Assembly (NCBI RefSeq): GCF_024323335.1
Contig: NC_066580.1
Location: 260,259,332 to 260,323,331 of the forward strand
Direction of reading: 5' to 3'
Source of the DNA: Lathyrus oleraceus
Lineage: Eukaryota; Streptophyta; Magnoliopsida; Fabales; Fabaceae
Length of the DNA stretch: 64,000 bases
Position numbers and translations under genes: made by a program. The notes under the pieces are model-generated. The model was not told where the DNA came from. It saw nothing but the letters and a program-made list of their open reading frames with translations, and ran no database searches. This document shows positions 34,229 to 46,520 of the stretch, piece after piece (within the stretch, counting starts at the first letter, position 1; each line of letters opens with the position of its first letter).

Positions 34229-37200
34229 GTAAGACCCTAATTTTGACCCTAAGATCCCTCATGGCATCATATCATTGCACATTGCATTTGCCTCAAGGAT
34301 CATAGCATCTTGGCTCCTTACCTTTGGGTTAGGACTTATGTGAGTTGGTTTGAGACCACCAAGCATGCTTGAATTGTATATTATTGTCTTTCTTATTTTT
34401 GTTTACTAACCAAAAGCACAAAAATATGTCACTAACGTGTTTGGTTTTGTAGCTTGAGCAATCATGTGATCCAAGGCTCCTAGGAGACCCCTATGCTCAT
34501 TGAAATGGCCAAATGAAGTTGAAAGGAAGCATGAAAATGGTTCCCAAAGCTCTCAATCATCATATATGCCTCCCAAGTATCTCAATTTGTCAATTTGATC
34601 AAGATAAACCAAAGGGCTTGAGGATTTTTTCCCAAGGAAACCCTAATTCAACTGTGCATCAATTGTGCCTTGCTCATGAAGCAACCTCAACTCATGATCA
34701 AATATAATCAAGGTAAGTTATTTAATTAATCATTTCATGCATATTTGAGCTTATTTGAATGTCCTCAATCATTCATTCATCAATATTTAAAGTTTGGACT
34801 TGAGAAGTTGATCAGTCAATTCATCTAACTATTTTGAAATCTACTGAGACCTAACTTTTGATGTGTTTGTCAAATGAAGATGACCCCAAGAGAAAAAATG
34901 TCCTTAAGAACCATATGCACAACTTTCATGTTCATAAAAAATTTATTTGAAGCTTGGAGGTCATCATTCATTTCAAAACATTATAGGTCATTTTCAATGA
35001 AACCCTAATTTTGGGACAACTTCCCAAGGACTTAACTCCTTGATTTTTCATTATTTTGATGTGGGATCAAATGCATTGGAAATTTTAAGATGCCTAATTC
35101 ATTTTTTATGTTGAACAAATTTTCATAATCCTAAAATAAATACATGTGATAATACAAAACATTATAGGTCACTTTGGACCAAAGTCATTGAAATGTGAAA
35201 AAATCCAACTTCAAGTGCCCATAACTCTCTCATCAAAAATCCAAATGATGAAAATTTTAAGTCCAATTTTATTGTCTTGAAAAGATCTACAACGTTGATG
35301 TTGAAGGTTTTGTCATTTGGAGCTTGCATCATTGAAACAGAAAGGCTTGAAGTTGGTCCATTTTGGCAAAATTCTCATACACATGTTTTGCACATTGAAC
35401 TTCATGGCCTGTTTTCATAAATTTCCCAATCCCAAATGGATTTTTGTTCAATATAACAATAGTTCCTCATGTCAAGACCTTTCCAACCATTACCAACATG
35501 ACCATGTTTCCATTTGGCAAAGTGTATTTTCGAAGAGGTAAAGATTTATGTGCATTTATGGAAACTATGTGAGAACTTTGTGCACAAGCCAATTCAATCA
35601 CATTTGCACGTCCAAACCTGATCTATTACACTTCATCATGCTAAACCAATTGCATTTGGGCCTCCCATGCGCCTGTACAGGCCCATGCATGGAGGCCCTC
35701 ACTTCATGCACACATGAATTTTGCCTTGCTTGCATCAGCTTTCACTATAAATACAAGTGCTCGGCTTCATTCCAAACCAACCTAAAGGCGCCTAATACTC
35801 TGCAGAATTGGAATCCCAGCCTTCACCTAAAAGAATTTTGCATTTCTTCTTGAATTTTTCAGTTTCAATTTTCAACTTCCTTGGTTGATTATTGAACTTC
35901 AATTCCTTAGCCTGGCTCTATTTCCATCTCAAGAACACACTGCAATCAAGAATTGGAAGAGATCGTGCCTTGTAGAGCTGCACTTCAAAGGTTGTTGTTC
36001 AAACTTTTTCCATTCGAATCTCACTGGATCTTGCTCATTTCTTGTGTTTGTTGGCACCTCTGAAGTCCTCTCATAAGAGGCAATTGAAATGTGTACTTAG
36101 TTTCATGAATCCGTCAAGTTCAGGTGGAACACCATAAACTTCCACCTTAGATTTCTCTTCATATAGTAATCTTGAGAGGAAGCCAATGGCACAGGGGTGA
36201 TGTACATCACCCCAGCTTTCCAATGATATGAAGATCGTGCATTTTCATTAAGTTTTCATAACTTGCAAATGTCACCGGAGCTGGCATGCTCGCTGGAGAA
36301 GACGGTGGTGTACACCATCGTCCACCACGCCAGATTGAATCTGGGCCATTGATTGTTATTTCCAGATCTAATCTATGCCATCCAATGTTATGACCATTTT
36401 TAATACATTGTGCTTCGCCTTTGACTCTGGATCACCATGAGCGCGCGCATGAGTATCATTTTAATTTTCTAAAATACCAAAAATATTTTATTTGTTTCTT
36501 GACTTCTAAGCTTCATCTTGCTTCTGTTTACCATTGATTGACTTTGATTCCATTCATGTTTGATCAATGTGTGTTGGTTATGTTATTTGAATTCCATTTA
36601 TGTACATTTCCATTCTTCTTCTTCTTCTTCTTCTTTTTCTTTTTGATGAATGAGTTAAAGATTGGTGGTTAGCCTTGACATATGAGAGGCTTAACCTTCC
36701 TTGATTCAAATATAATTCATCTTGATCAAAGATCAAGTGAATGGCTTTGCATTAAGGATAGGTTGCTTCTTGGTCAAGCAAAAAACCTAAATCAATACAA
36801 GATCATTCTTCTTTTCTTTTGGCATGGCAAGTTGTAGGAGTTTGGCTTACTAGTCATGGTCTCTAACTTGTGTTTGTTGCCTATAGTTTTATTGACCGGC
36901 CTCAGATAGGTGTGACTACTACATTAGTCCATTTACGATTGCTTAACATAACGCTAAATTGCCTTATGGCAAACTAACACTAACTAATAATCATTAAATT
37001 TTTAATTCAGGCATTTAATTCTTGCAATTTACTTTTATGCAATTTAAATTCTTGCACATTAATTCATTTGCTTTTGCCCTTTGCTCACTTGAGCTCATGT
37101 TTATGTTAATGTAATTTTCCTTTTTCCCACTTGAGCACATTATTGTGTATATACTATTATGCTTATTTTATTTTGTTTGTGTGAACCCAATATAAATGGA

Positions 37201-38567
37201 GAAAAGGACTTAGATTTTAGGACCTTACCTATGCAAAAAATGGAGTCAAAGAGCAACTAGGCCTCATGCCTTTAGAATGCTATAAAAGAAGAAAAATGTC
37301 AAAGAGAAACTAGGCCTCATGCCTTTATAATGCTTAATCTTGAAGATGAACTTGAAAGGATCCCAATTTCTAAACTTCCTATTGTCCATTCTTTCTATTG
37401 CATTGTGGAACTTTTTGATTTGTGTGTTTTTGTGTGCTAGGGATCATAAACTTGCCAAGTAGAAGAACCATTGTCATGAGCATCCAAGAGAGAGATACAA
37501 AAGCCATTAGAAGATTCCTAGGAGCTTGATTGTTATTCGCTTGATTGCTTGAGTTATTTTCTTATTGCTTGTTATATCCAAAGGGAGGAACAACTTGGAT
37601 CATCACTATGATCTCAAGAAGGGAACTCCAATGTGGTTTTATTTCTCTTCCTTCATCTTTGCATGTTTAGGACCTTAGCCATTTTCTTCTTCCCTCCACT
37701 CTAACCCAAGCCAAACTTTTGTGCAAACATTAACATTGCTTTTCAAAACTAGAAACCTAAGCACTATGCTTTTGACTTTTTAAAACTCTTTTCATAACAC
37801 TTATTTTGAATTGAATCCTAAGTCAACTTTGACCTTACTTTGTTAATACTTTTCATTGGTAAATACAACTCACTTGATTTTTTTTATGGTTTCAATGGCC
37901 ATTTCTTGCCAAAGCTTTTCATAAACATTAACTATTAGGTTTGAGTTATCTTAGAGGTTGATATAATACTCACCTATATCCTTAGTGATGGACTATAAGC
38001 CTTCCATGCTTATTATAGGGTTAACCCCTCACTAGCATGCTGAAGCTCTCCTCACATGGTGGATTTGTGGTTTTAGGTTGAGTTTTCTCCCTTTGATAAC
38101 AAAAGACCTTAAGGCTTTTGACCAATTAATTCACCAACTTCTTTTGAGATTTTTACCCCGAACTACGAGGTTTTGATCCTAATCTTTTTTAAGATGGTAC
38201 GTAGGCAATGGGTTTATCCATTCAAACACAAAATTGTAAATAACTTGTATATTCTTCTCTCATCTCCCCAATCATGTTTGCACAAAATATTTTTTCACAA
38301 ATACCAACCTACCTTACAACATTTGTAAAAAGGGCTCCCTTAGAGTACTAAGGATGTTTTGGGTGCTTAAAACCTTCCCATTGAATAACCAACCCCCTTA
38401 TCCAGATGTCTGACATTTTTATTAGTTTTTGATTTGATAAAACTTCTCGATTTTTGTTCGCTTTCTAACCTTTCCTCTGGATAAAGAGAAGTGTGGTGGC
38501 AACTTGAATTGTATGATTTACTTTTGATTTAGTCAATAAATCTAAAGGTAACGAATACCCCGCTACA
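34229..38567 (+). repeat. Ogre LTR L2, full length (4,339 bp)
   Basis: It runs from TGTAAGACCCTAATTTTGAC to CCGCTACA, six bases before a PBS. It is 3' to element A and 5' to element B, so it serves both. It diverges clearly from L1, L4 and L5 (a different subfamily), yet shares the start, the CATTATAGGTCA words, a TATA box (35746-35754) and the GGGTGCTTAA/AACCTTCC end block. It also holds a CTT microsatellite (about 36609-36635) and a 54-bp tandem duplication (37245-37333). No genes inside. Confidence 0.88.
35746..35754 (+). promoter_or_regulatory. TATA box of LTR L2
   Basis: TATAAATAC preceded by TTTCAC. Upstream at about 35658-35690 is a GGGCC..GCCCATGCA block like the one in the other LTRs. 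Confidence 0.6.
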
Positions 38568-38573
38568 GAAAAG

Positions 38574-38590
38574 TGGCGACTCTGCTGGGG
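38574..38590 (+). other. Ogre primer binding site (element B)
   Basis: TGGCGACTCTGCTGGGG lies six bases after the LTR end. The same site, slightly changed, is at 49133 and, on the minus strand, at 11519-11535. It is the Ogre tRNA-Arg type by family knowledge. Confidence 0.88.
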
Positions 38591-39490
38591 AATTATTTTG
38601 CCTAGTGGGTTTTGCCTACTTTTTACCTTTGTTGTATTGTATGCTTATATTATTTGTGACATATTTTTGTGTAAATTTGGGATTACTGTATTGTTTGTAA
38701 TGTATGAATTGCTTGATATATCAATTGCTTGTGTGCTTGGTGGTCTTGGTGAGATGAGTTCTATACCCGAACTCGAGTGCACTTATGATAGGAGAATGGC
38801 ATAGTCTTGTTGACTTGTGTGGAGTTATTCCTTAGCAAGTTGACTTGCAAGCCTATTCACTTGGTGGAGGTTATGTTGGGATCAATAATGTCACACGAGT
38901 AGTCGTGGTTAGGCATTACTCTTTCCAATATATGCCTTAGAAGCCAAGGACCTTAGTTTACCAAGCCCATCTTGGCTTATTTTTAGGACGTAGTGCGAAG
39001 GTCGTTCAAGTGTAAGATTTGATACGATTGTTACGTGATACTACACTCATAAGAGTCTCTCTTGAGAATATTTTTGGAATACGAGTAGTCGTTTATCCGA
39101 TAATATCCGAAAGATGGGATGATGACTATGGGAACCTCTTTTAGAACATGATTGTCAGGTTTAACCCTAGTACACTCCCTTTGGGTGGTTCTTAACCGAG
39201 ACTCCATACTCGTGACTTGCAACAAACCCTTGATTCATGGTTGATCCGTTCTTGTTTATCCTTAATATCAATGGAACTTGGGTGTTGATAAGGTGTAAAC
39301 CATAATCCACCAAAATGGATGGTTGATATTAAGGATGACTTGATCCATCCCATGACCTTTGTGTGGTGTGCTTTGCTTGATCCTTGAGTGTGATTTTTGC
39401 GTCCATGCATTCATGCATTCATACACATCCATATCATCAACAAGAAAAAATTTCAAGGAACTTAAGAGGTCTATTTGCAAATTTTCAGAC
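38591..39490 (+). other. Ogre leader (element B)
   Basis: Untranslated leader between PBS and ORF1. It holds several CATGCATTCATGCATTCAT-like words at about 39404-39422. No coding sequence. The leader of element C (49150-49995) is homologous. Confidence 0.75.
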
Positions 39491-40942
39491 ATGGATAAGC
39501 AAAGAAGGAATACGAAGAAGCACAGTTTCAGACAACCAGACTTGAAAGAGTTAAGGAGTTTGATATCCTATGTTTTAGATCCCTTGGACTTCAAGGCTCG
39601 TCATGGGAAGCTTTTGTCTATTCTTGCTACTCAGGTGGATGAAGGTCTGATGAGTGTATTGGTACAGTTCTATGATCCCTTGTACCGTTGCTTCTCTTTT
39701 CCGGATTTCCAACTTTTGCCTACGCTTGAGCAGTATGCCTATCTTGTGGGTATACCTATTCTAGATCAGTTTCCGTTTAGTGGCTTGGAGAGAGTTCCCT
39801 CTTCTCAAGAGATTGCTGATCTATTGCATATAGATGAATCTATTGTTGGTGCTCATATGACTACCAAAGGTGGAATTCAAGGTCTCCCATCTGATTTCCT
39901 CATTGCTCAAGCTACTATGTTTGGGAAGGCCATGAGTGAGAACGCCTTTGAGGCCATATTTGTACTTCTCATTTATGGGCTAGTGTTATTCCCCAACATC
40001 GACAAGTTTGTGGATGTGAACGCTATTAGGATTTTCTCTACTCTTAATCTCGTTCCGACTTTGTTGGGTGACACTTATTTCTCTTTGCATATGAGGAATG
40101 CAAAGGGTGGTGGTACCATTGTGTGTTGTTTACCTCTGTTGTACAAGTGGTTTATTTCGCACTTGCCACAGACGGTCGCCTTCAAGGAGAACAAAGGATG
40201 TCTAAGGTGGTCCACGAGACTTATGTCTCTCACTAATGACGATATCTTTTGGTACAACTGTGTATATGATGATGTGCATATTATCGACTCTTGTGGTGAA
40301 TTCTCCAATGTGCCTCTTCTTGGTACATGTGGTGGGATTAACTACAACCCTATTTTGGAACGTCGTCAGCTTGGGTTCCCCTTAAAGGATAAAACTAATA
40401 ACATTTTGTTAGAAGGAGTGTTCTTTCAAAAGGGTAAAGATCCCCAAAACTTGAAGGGCAGAATGGTCCGCGCTTGGCGCAAGATTCATAGGAAGGGAAG
40501 GAAAGAGATTGGTCCGAAGAATTGTATTGCTTTGGAACCCTATACCTCGTGGGTTAGGAGGAGAGCTTCTGAGTACCTTATACCATATGATTACCCGAGA
40601 CCTACACCTATGGTTGTGGCTGGGCCTTCAACCCTCCCTGACCAAGGAGTAGAGGAGTTAAGAGATGAAGACCGTTCGCGTGCTTGGGTCCGTGAGCAAG
40701 AGGAGCTACTTCAGCAGCTTAGAGATAAGGATGTGTTGATAGAGTTTTTGGAGCATCAGGTTATCGACGAGCCTGATGATGCGGTGACTTCTCTTCTTCC
40801 TCAGTCTTCCAGGTTTTGGAAGAGGAAGTACGATCGACTCGCCAAAGAGAAGGCAGATATAGAGGCAACCTATGAGAGAGAACTGAAGAGGCTTCGTGCA
40901 GCTTATCTTTCGGTCTCGAGAGCTTTGGATGAATGTTTCTAG
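39491..40942 (+). CDS. Ogre ORF1 protein (DUF7745-type), intact
   Basis: The start MDKQRRNTKKHSFRQPDLKE was chosen because the minus-strand copy at 10593 and the copy at 49996 show homology from this point; an upstream start at 39359 is not supported. The product is 483 residues. It shows the conserved FYDPLYRCFSFPDFQLLPTL and EQYAYLVGIPI near the N-terminus. Further on are FVDVNAIRIFSTLNLVPTLLGD, LPLLYKWFISHLP, DDIFWYNCVYDD, RRQLGFPL and a basic RAWRKIHRKGRK. A charged, likely coiled-coil tail (about 400-480) follows. ORF1 sits ahead of gag in Ogre elements and has no established function. The layout around FYDP...LVGIPI reminds me of the plant mobile domain, but this is only a guess. Confidence 0.85.
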   Translation: MDKQRRNTKKHSFRQPDLKELRSLISYVLDPLDFKARHGKLLSILATQVDEGLMSVLVQFYDPLYRCFSFPDFQLLPTLEQYAYLVGIPILDQFPFSGLERVPSSQEIADLLHIDESIVGAHMTTKGGIQGLPSDFLIAQATMFGKAMSENAFEAIFVLLIYGLVLFPNIDKFVDVNAIRIFSTLNLVPTLLGDTYFSLHMRNAKGGGTIVCCLPLLYKWFISHLPQTVAFKENKGCLRWSTRLMSLTNDDIFWYNCVYDDVHIIDSCGEFSNVPLLGTCGGINYNPILERRQLGFPLKDKTNNILLEGVFFQKGKDPQNLKGRMVRAWRKIHRKGRKEIGPKNCIALEPYTSWVRRRASEYLIPYDYPRPTPMVVAGPSTLPDQGVEELRDEDRSRAWVREQEELLQQLRDKDVLIEFLEHQVIDEPDDAVTSLLPQSSRFWKRKYDRLAKEKADIEATYERELKRLRAAYLSVSRALDECF

Positions 40943-41204
40943 GGTTCCATAAGATGTTCATTTTCCTTCTCTCTTGTATTATATTTGGTTACCAAGACTA
41001 TACTTCTTTGGTGTAAAATTTTTCCAAATATTATTGATATGATATTTCCATATATGTCTAAATGATTAATATTTTCAAAAAATTTGCAAATAGATCTCTA
41101 AAAGTTCCTCTGATTAAAAAAATAAAATCATATGCACAAGCATTGCATGCATCATGTCATAAGTAGGTTTTGTTCCAAGGCTTCTTGTTCAGTGGTCTAA
41201 CTCT
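40943..41204 (+). other. Spacer between ORF1 and gag
   Basis: AT-rich non-coding spacer with no motif that I can name. Confidence 0.5.
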
Positions 41205-42540
41205 GTGTTCTTCATTTATTTTAAAGACAAGCTGGCGCACCGGTACTACACCAGAGCTAACTCTTCAAAGCTAATGGATCACCTAGAACAAGAGAACAGA
41301 GAACTGAAGAAAAAAATGGCAAGATTGACTGGCCTGATGGAGTCTTTCTTGGCCGCCCAAAGCCAGTCTTCTCCAATACCTTCAACTCCTCCCCAGAGCA
41401 CGGTCATCTCAGAGGTTGCTTCCTCTATCGTGCATGCTTCTAGTGCTCACTTTGCGCCTACTGCTATGCCAGCCGGGTTTCCCTGGGGGATGCCCGCTAA
41501 CTTTGTTCCTGAGGGTCTAGCTCCAATTTTTGCTTCTTTGCCGACATCTAGCCCGGTCCTTGCTGTGCCACCTCCAGTCGTGCATACTTTGCCGAGAGTA
41601 GATGACACCATTTACCACTCTGAGCCATCTGAGGGCCCAGACGTGTATGAGAAAATGGATGCTATGAATGATCAATTCCTTGAGCTTCACAAGGAACTTA
41701 AAACTCTCAGAGGGAAGGACCTCTTTGGCAAATCTGCTGCTGAACTTTGCCTGGTTCCTAATGTCAAGATTCATGTCAAATTCAAAGTGCCTAACTTTTA
41801 AAAGTACAAAGGAAACACTTGCCCGCTCAGACCGACAATGACCAACTCCTAATCCACTACTTCCAGGAGCCTGTCCGGTGCCGCTTTGAGATTGTACATG
41901 GGCTTGGATAAGGAGTTGATCATTGTCGCTCCTTCAACGACCTTGGCGAAGCCTTCGTCAAGCAATACAAATATAATGTTGATATGGCTCCCGATAGGGA
42001 CCAGTTGAGGGACATGTCCCAGAAGGATAAGGAAACATTTAAGGAGTAGGCCCAGAGGTGGCGAGAATTGGCTGCACAAATCGTGCCTCCGCTAGAAGAG
42101 AAGGAAATGACCAAGATCTTTCTGAAGACCTTGAGTTCATTCTACTATGAGCGGATGATTGCTAGCGCTCCTTCTGATTTCACCGAGATGGTGAATATGG
42201 GGATGCGTCTAGAGGAAGCAGTCAGGGAAGGGCGCTTGACTAGAGAAGAAGGCTCTTCTGCCAAACGTTATGGGGCGTTTGCGAAGAAGAAAGATGGTGA
42301 GGAACATGTTGTGACCTCCCATGTCAAATCAAGAAGACCCTTTGTGAAGAGGAAGACCATGCGTCCCACCGATAATCAGCACCAGGTGGCTCATATAGCA
42401 CCTGTTTTCAGAGAAAATCAGCAATATCAGTATCATAATCAGAACCAGCAACAACAACATCAATAGTATCAGCAACAACAGCACCGTCCTCAATAGCAGG
42501 CCTACCAGCCTCGAAACAACAATTAGTCAAGCACAAGCTA
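41205..42540 (+). pseudogene. Ogre gag (element B)
   Basis: Begins around KLAHRYYTRAN, then a leucine-rich coiled coil (HLEQENRELKKKMARL), a P/S-rich linker with PAGFPWGMPANFVPEG, and the capsid region. The capsid frame shifts at about 41799 after KVPNF and is resumed near 42060 (REL..QIVPPLEEKE, FYYERMIASAPSDF). It ends in a Q-rich tail. Stops at 41799, 42048, 42464, 42495 and 42526 break the frame, most of them TAG in place of a glutamine codon. Element 1 shows the same domain order. It cannot form a capsid. Confidence 0.88.
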
Positions 42541-44190
42541 TGATAGGAAGAGGGTCACTTTTGATCCTATTCCCATGACCTATGCCGAATTATATCCTTC
42601 TTTAATTGAAAGGAAACTGATCACTCCACGTGACCCACATGCTATACCTACCAACCCTCAGTGGTGGTATAAGCCCGAGCTTCATTGTGTTTATCATTTC
42701 GGTGCTCCCGGACATGTGTGGAGAACTGTTACCCTCTCAAGACCAAGGTTCAGGACCTTGTTAGAAGTGGTATTCTATTTTTCGAGGACGTAGGTCCTAA
42801 CCTCAAGAAGAACCCATTGCCCGAGTATGGGAAATCTGCTGTTAACATGGTTCAGGGTTGCCCTGGCAAATACAAGGTCAGATATGTCAGCCATATCAAA
42901 GAATCACTGGTCGAGATGCACAAATTGTTATGTGAATACAGTCACTACGAGCATGACCATGACAGTTGCCATGTTTGCACTGTCAATGAGAGAGGATGTC
43001 GTCAAGTCAGAAAAGACATCCAAGAAATGCTGGATCAGGGTGTAATAGAGATACTTCAGAATCGTGACGAGGATGAAGTTAATGTGATATCCCCTGTATT
43101 CAGGACGCCTGAGCCTGTTGTCATCCGATACGATGACAGCAAGCAAAAGGCTTCTCCCTCTCTCATAATTAAGCCAGTTGGCCATGTTCCTTACTCTTTC
43201 AACAAAGTTGTTCCCTATCGTTATAATGTCGTTGCTTTAGAAGATGGGAAGGAGGTGCCCCTACCCTCCACTTCTATTGTGAATATTGCTGATGTCAGTG
43301 GTTTGACCCGGAGTGGTCGTGTTTTCTCGGCGCCGCCGAAACCCCAGGCTGACACCAAAAGAGCTGATGCTGTTGATAGTGCTACCCGTCCGGTTGGAAA
43401 TTCTTCCAATTCTCCGAATCCGACACTTACTGTTGACAGACCTGCCACTGTCGTTAGAAGTCTTGTCCCTGCTAGCCAAAATGGCATGATTAGAGACTCT
43501 GGCGAAACTTTCTTACCAGGGGCCTCCCATGAGGCAGAGTGGAGTGGTCGTCAAAGCTTTTGATGGATCCCGCAGGACTGTGATTGGTGAGGTTGAACTC
43601 CCAATCAAGATAGGACCTAGTGATTTCCATATCACTTTTCAGGTCATGGATATCCACCCATCATATAGTTGTTTGTTCGGCAGACCATGGATTCACGAGG
43701 TAGGCACCGTGACATCCACCATACACCAAAAGTTGAAGTTCGTCAAGAACAAAAAGTTGGTGGTGGTAGGGGGAGAGAAGGCTCTCTTGGTTAGCCATCT
43801 GTCTTCCTTTTCTTATATTGATGTTGAGGATGAGGTTGGGACTCTATTCCAGGCCTTATCTATTGTTGAGCCTTCTAAGAAAGGAACTTCTTCATTTGCG
43901 TCCTACAATGATGTGAAGTTGGCCATTGAGCATGGCGCAACTACTGGTTTAGGACAAATGATCAAGCTGGAAGACAATAAATCCCGGGATGGCATAGGGT
44001 ACTCTTCAGGAACTTTCAACGAGCACGGTCTGTTTCAGAGTGGTGGTTTCATCCACACGGTTGAAGACCAGGAGGCTGCTGCTGTTGTGGAGGATGATGC
44101 AGAGGAAGATTCTGGCAACTTTGTCATCCCTAGAGGGGTCTGCAATAATTGGATCGCTCTTGATGTTCCAACAGTTGTCCATAAGTCCAC
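42541..44190 (+). pseudogene. Ogre gag tail and protease region, active site deleted
   Basis: The sequence TYAELYPSLIERKL and a Cys/His motif (CVYHFGAPGH) follow gag, with a frameshift near 42715. The frame then runs through VSHIKESLVEMHKLLCEY and NIADVSGLTRSGRVF to about 43500. Here MIRDS is joined to LAKLSYQG, which in element 1 lies after the active site. The DTGSSLNVMPK segment and neighbouring sequence, about 500-600 bp, are therefore missing. After the junction, AFDGSRRTVIGEVELP and CLFGRPWIH continue to a TAA at 44192-44194 that lies inside the intron. Confidence 0.85.
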
Positions 44191-44445
44191 GTAACGTTCA
44201 TTTTTGTTTAAAAACCCTTCTCCCATGCCAAAGGGAGAAGTGATGACATTGTTGGCCCATAAATACAATGATATTCATTCAATAAATTCATGTTAAATGT
44301 TTGTTTTCCCAAATTATTTTCACTTTTTGCTTTTGCATGAAATTGGTGATCACAAAAAAAACCTAAAAAACAATCTTTTCATCTGCATAATGATTTGCTT
44401 TGTTTGAATTCTAAAATCTCTTTTATATCCAAAATCATTATGCAG
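44191..44445 (+). other. Predicted Ogre intron (element B)
   Basis: The donor GTAACG starts at 44191 and the acceptor TGCAG ends at 44445. The 255-bp intron contains the TAA that ends the protease frame. Removing it fuses the frame ...HKST to LIKPIEHND, in frame with RT. Element 1 has the same arrangement (259 bp). Confidence 0.75.
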
Positions 44446-46158
44446 GTTGATCAAACCCATTGAACATAATGATCCAACACCATCTCCCAACTTTGAATTC
44501 CCTGTATTTGAGGCCGAAGACGATGATGTTGAAGAGACTCCTGATGAGATTACCCGTCTACTTGAGCACGAAGAGAAGATCATTCATCCACATCTTGAGA
44601 ATATGGAAACAGTCAACTTGGGGTCTGAGGATTGTGTTCGTGAGGTGAAGATTGGGGCACTCCTAGAAGAATCTGTAAAGAAGGGGTTGATTGAGTTGCT
44701 ACGAGAATATGCCGACGTCTTTGCCTGGTCATATGAAAACATGCCTGGTCTGGATAATTATATCGTGCAACATTTCCTGACTTTGAAGCCTGAGTGTGTG
44801 CCTGTGAAGCAGAAGCTCAGAAGAACTCATCCTGATATGACAGTGAAGATTAAAGAAGAAGTTCAGAAGCAAATTGATGCAGGGTTTCTGGTGACTTCTA
44901 CATATCCTCAATGGGTGGCCAATATTATGCCCGTGCCTAAGAAAGATGGAAAAGTCCGAATGTGTGTGGACTATAGAGACTTGAATAAGGCTAGTCCGAA
45001 AGATGATTTTCCCTACCACATATTGATATGTTGGTAGATAATACAGCTAAATTCAATCTCTTCTCGTTTATGGACGAATTTTCCGGATATAACCAGATTA
45101 AAATGGCACTCGAGGATATGGAAAAGACAACATTCATCACACCATGGGGAACATTCTGTTATCGAGTGATGCCCTTCGGTTTGAAGAACCCCGGAGCCAC
45201 GTATCAATGAGCTATGACTACCTTGTTTCATGATATGATGCACAAGGAGATCGAGGTATATGTTGATGATATGATTGCAAAGTCAAGAACGGAAGTTGAA
45301 CATGTTGAGCACTTGTTGAAGCTTTTTCAGCGTTTGAGGAAGTATAAACTCCATCTGAATCCGAACAAGTGTACATTTGGAGTCCGTTCCGGCAAGTTAT
45401 TGGGCTTTATTGTCAGTGAAAGAGGTATTGAAGTTGATCCTGCCAAGGTCAAAGCAATAAAAGAGATGCCTGCACCCAAAACTGAGAAGCAAGTCCGAGG
45501 TTTTCTTGGTCGCTTGAATTATATTTCCAGATTTATATCCCACATGACTACCACATGTGCGCCAATATTCAAGCTCCTCCAGAAAGATCAGCGTCATGAT
45601 TGGAACGAGGATTTCCAGAAAGCTTTCGACAGTATCAAAGAGTATTTGTCCGAGCGTCCGATTTTGTCTCCGCCTGTGGAAGGGAGACCCTTGATTATGT
45701 ATCTTACTGTTCTTGAAGACTTTATGGGTTGTGTCCTAGGTCAGCAAGATGAATCAGGGAAGAAGGAGTATGCCATCTATTATCTGAGAAAGAAGTTCAT
45801 TGATTATGAGTCTCGATACTTAATGCTTGAGAAAACATGTTGTTGTTTGGCTTGGGCTGCTAAGCGCTTACGCCAGTATATGTTGAATCATATGACTTGG
45901 TTGATATCCAAAATGGATCCAATCAAGTATATCTTTGAGAAGCCTGCTTTAACTGGGAGGATTGCCCGTTGGCAGATGCTGTTATCTGAGTATGATATTG
46001 AGTATCGAGCTCAGAAAGCTATTAAAGGTAGTATCTTGGCTGACCACTTGGCACATCAACCAATTGAGGATTATCAGTCTGTTCAGTATGACTTCCCTGA
46101 TGAGGAGATTCTGTATTTGAAAATGAAAGATTGTGATGAGCCTACACTCGATGAAGGG
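44446..46158 (+). pseudogene. Ogre reverse transcriptase and RNase H (element B)
   Basis: From the acceptor: LIKPIEHNDPTPSP, an acidic linker, ADVFAWSYENMPGL, VPVKQKLRRTHPDM, PVPKKDGKVRMCVDYRD and YVDDMIAKS (catalytic), then GFLGRLNYISRFIS and the RNase H block YESRYLMLEKTCCCLAWA. A frameshift at about 45013 (after KDDFP) and a TGA at 45208-45210 (in YQ-AM) break it. The frame stops with TGA at 46159-46161. Roughly 570 codons. The RT palm residues themselves are preserved. Confidence 0.9.
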
Positions 46159-46520
46159 TGAGAGCCTGGTTCCCGATGGAGCATGGTGTTTGATGGCGCT
46201 GTAAATCAATATGGAAATGGTATTGGGCAGTGATTATTACTCCTCAGAGCACACATTTTCCTTTTACAACAAGGCTAACTTTCAAATGAACGAATAATAT
46301 GGCGGAGTATGAGGCCTGTATTATGGGTTTAGAAGAATGTATTGATCTTAGGATCAAGCATCTTGATGTTTATGGTGATTCGGCCCTTGTTGTTAATCAG
46401 ATTAAGGGTGAATAGGAGACGAATCAGCCTGGCCTCATCCCATATAGAGATTATGCGAGGAGGATTTCAACGTTCTTTACTGAGGTTGACTTCCATCATA
46501 TTCCTCGAGATGAGAATCGG
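46159..46520 (+). pseudogene. Ogre aRNH (archaeal-type RNase H) (element B)
   Basis: Translations give SRWSMVFDGAVNQYGNG, TNNMAEYEACIMGLEECIDL and YGDSALVVNQIKGE. A one-base loss near 46228 and stops near 46289 and 46413 break it. This extra RNase H is typical of the Tat branch and lies between RNase H and integrase. Confidence 0.8.
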
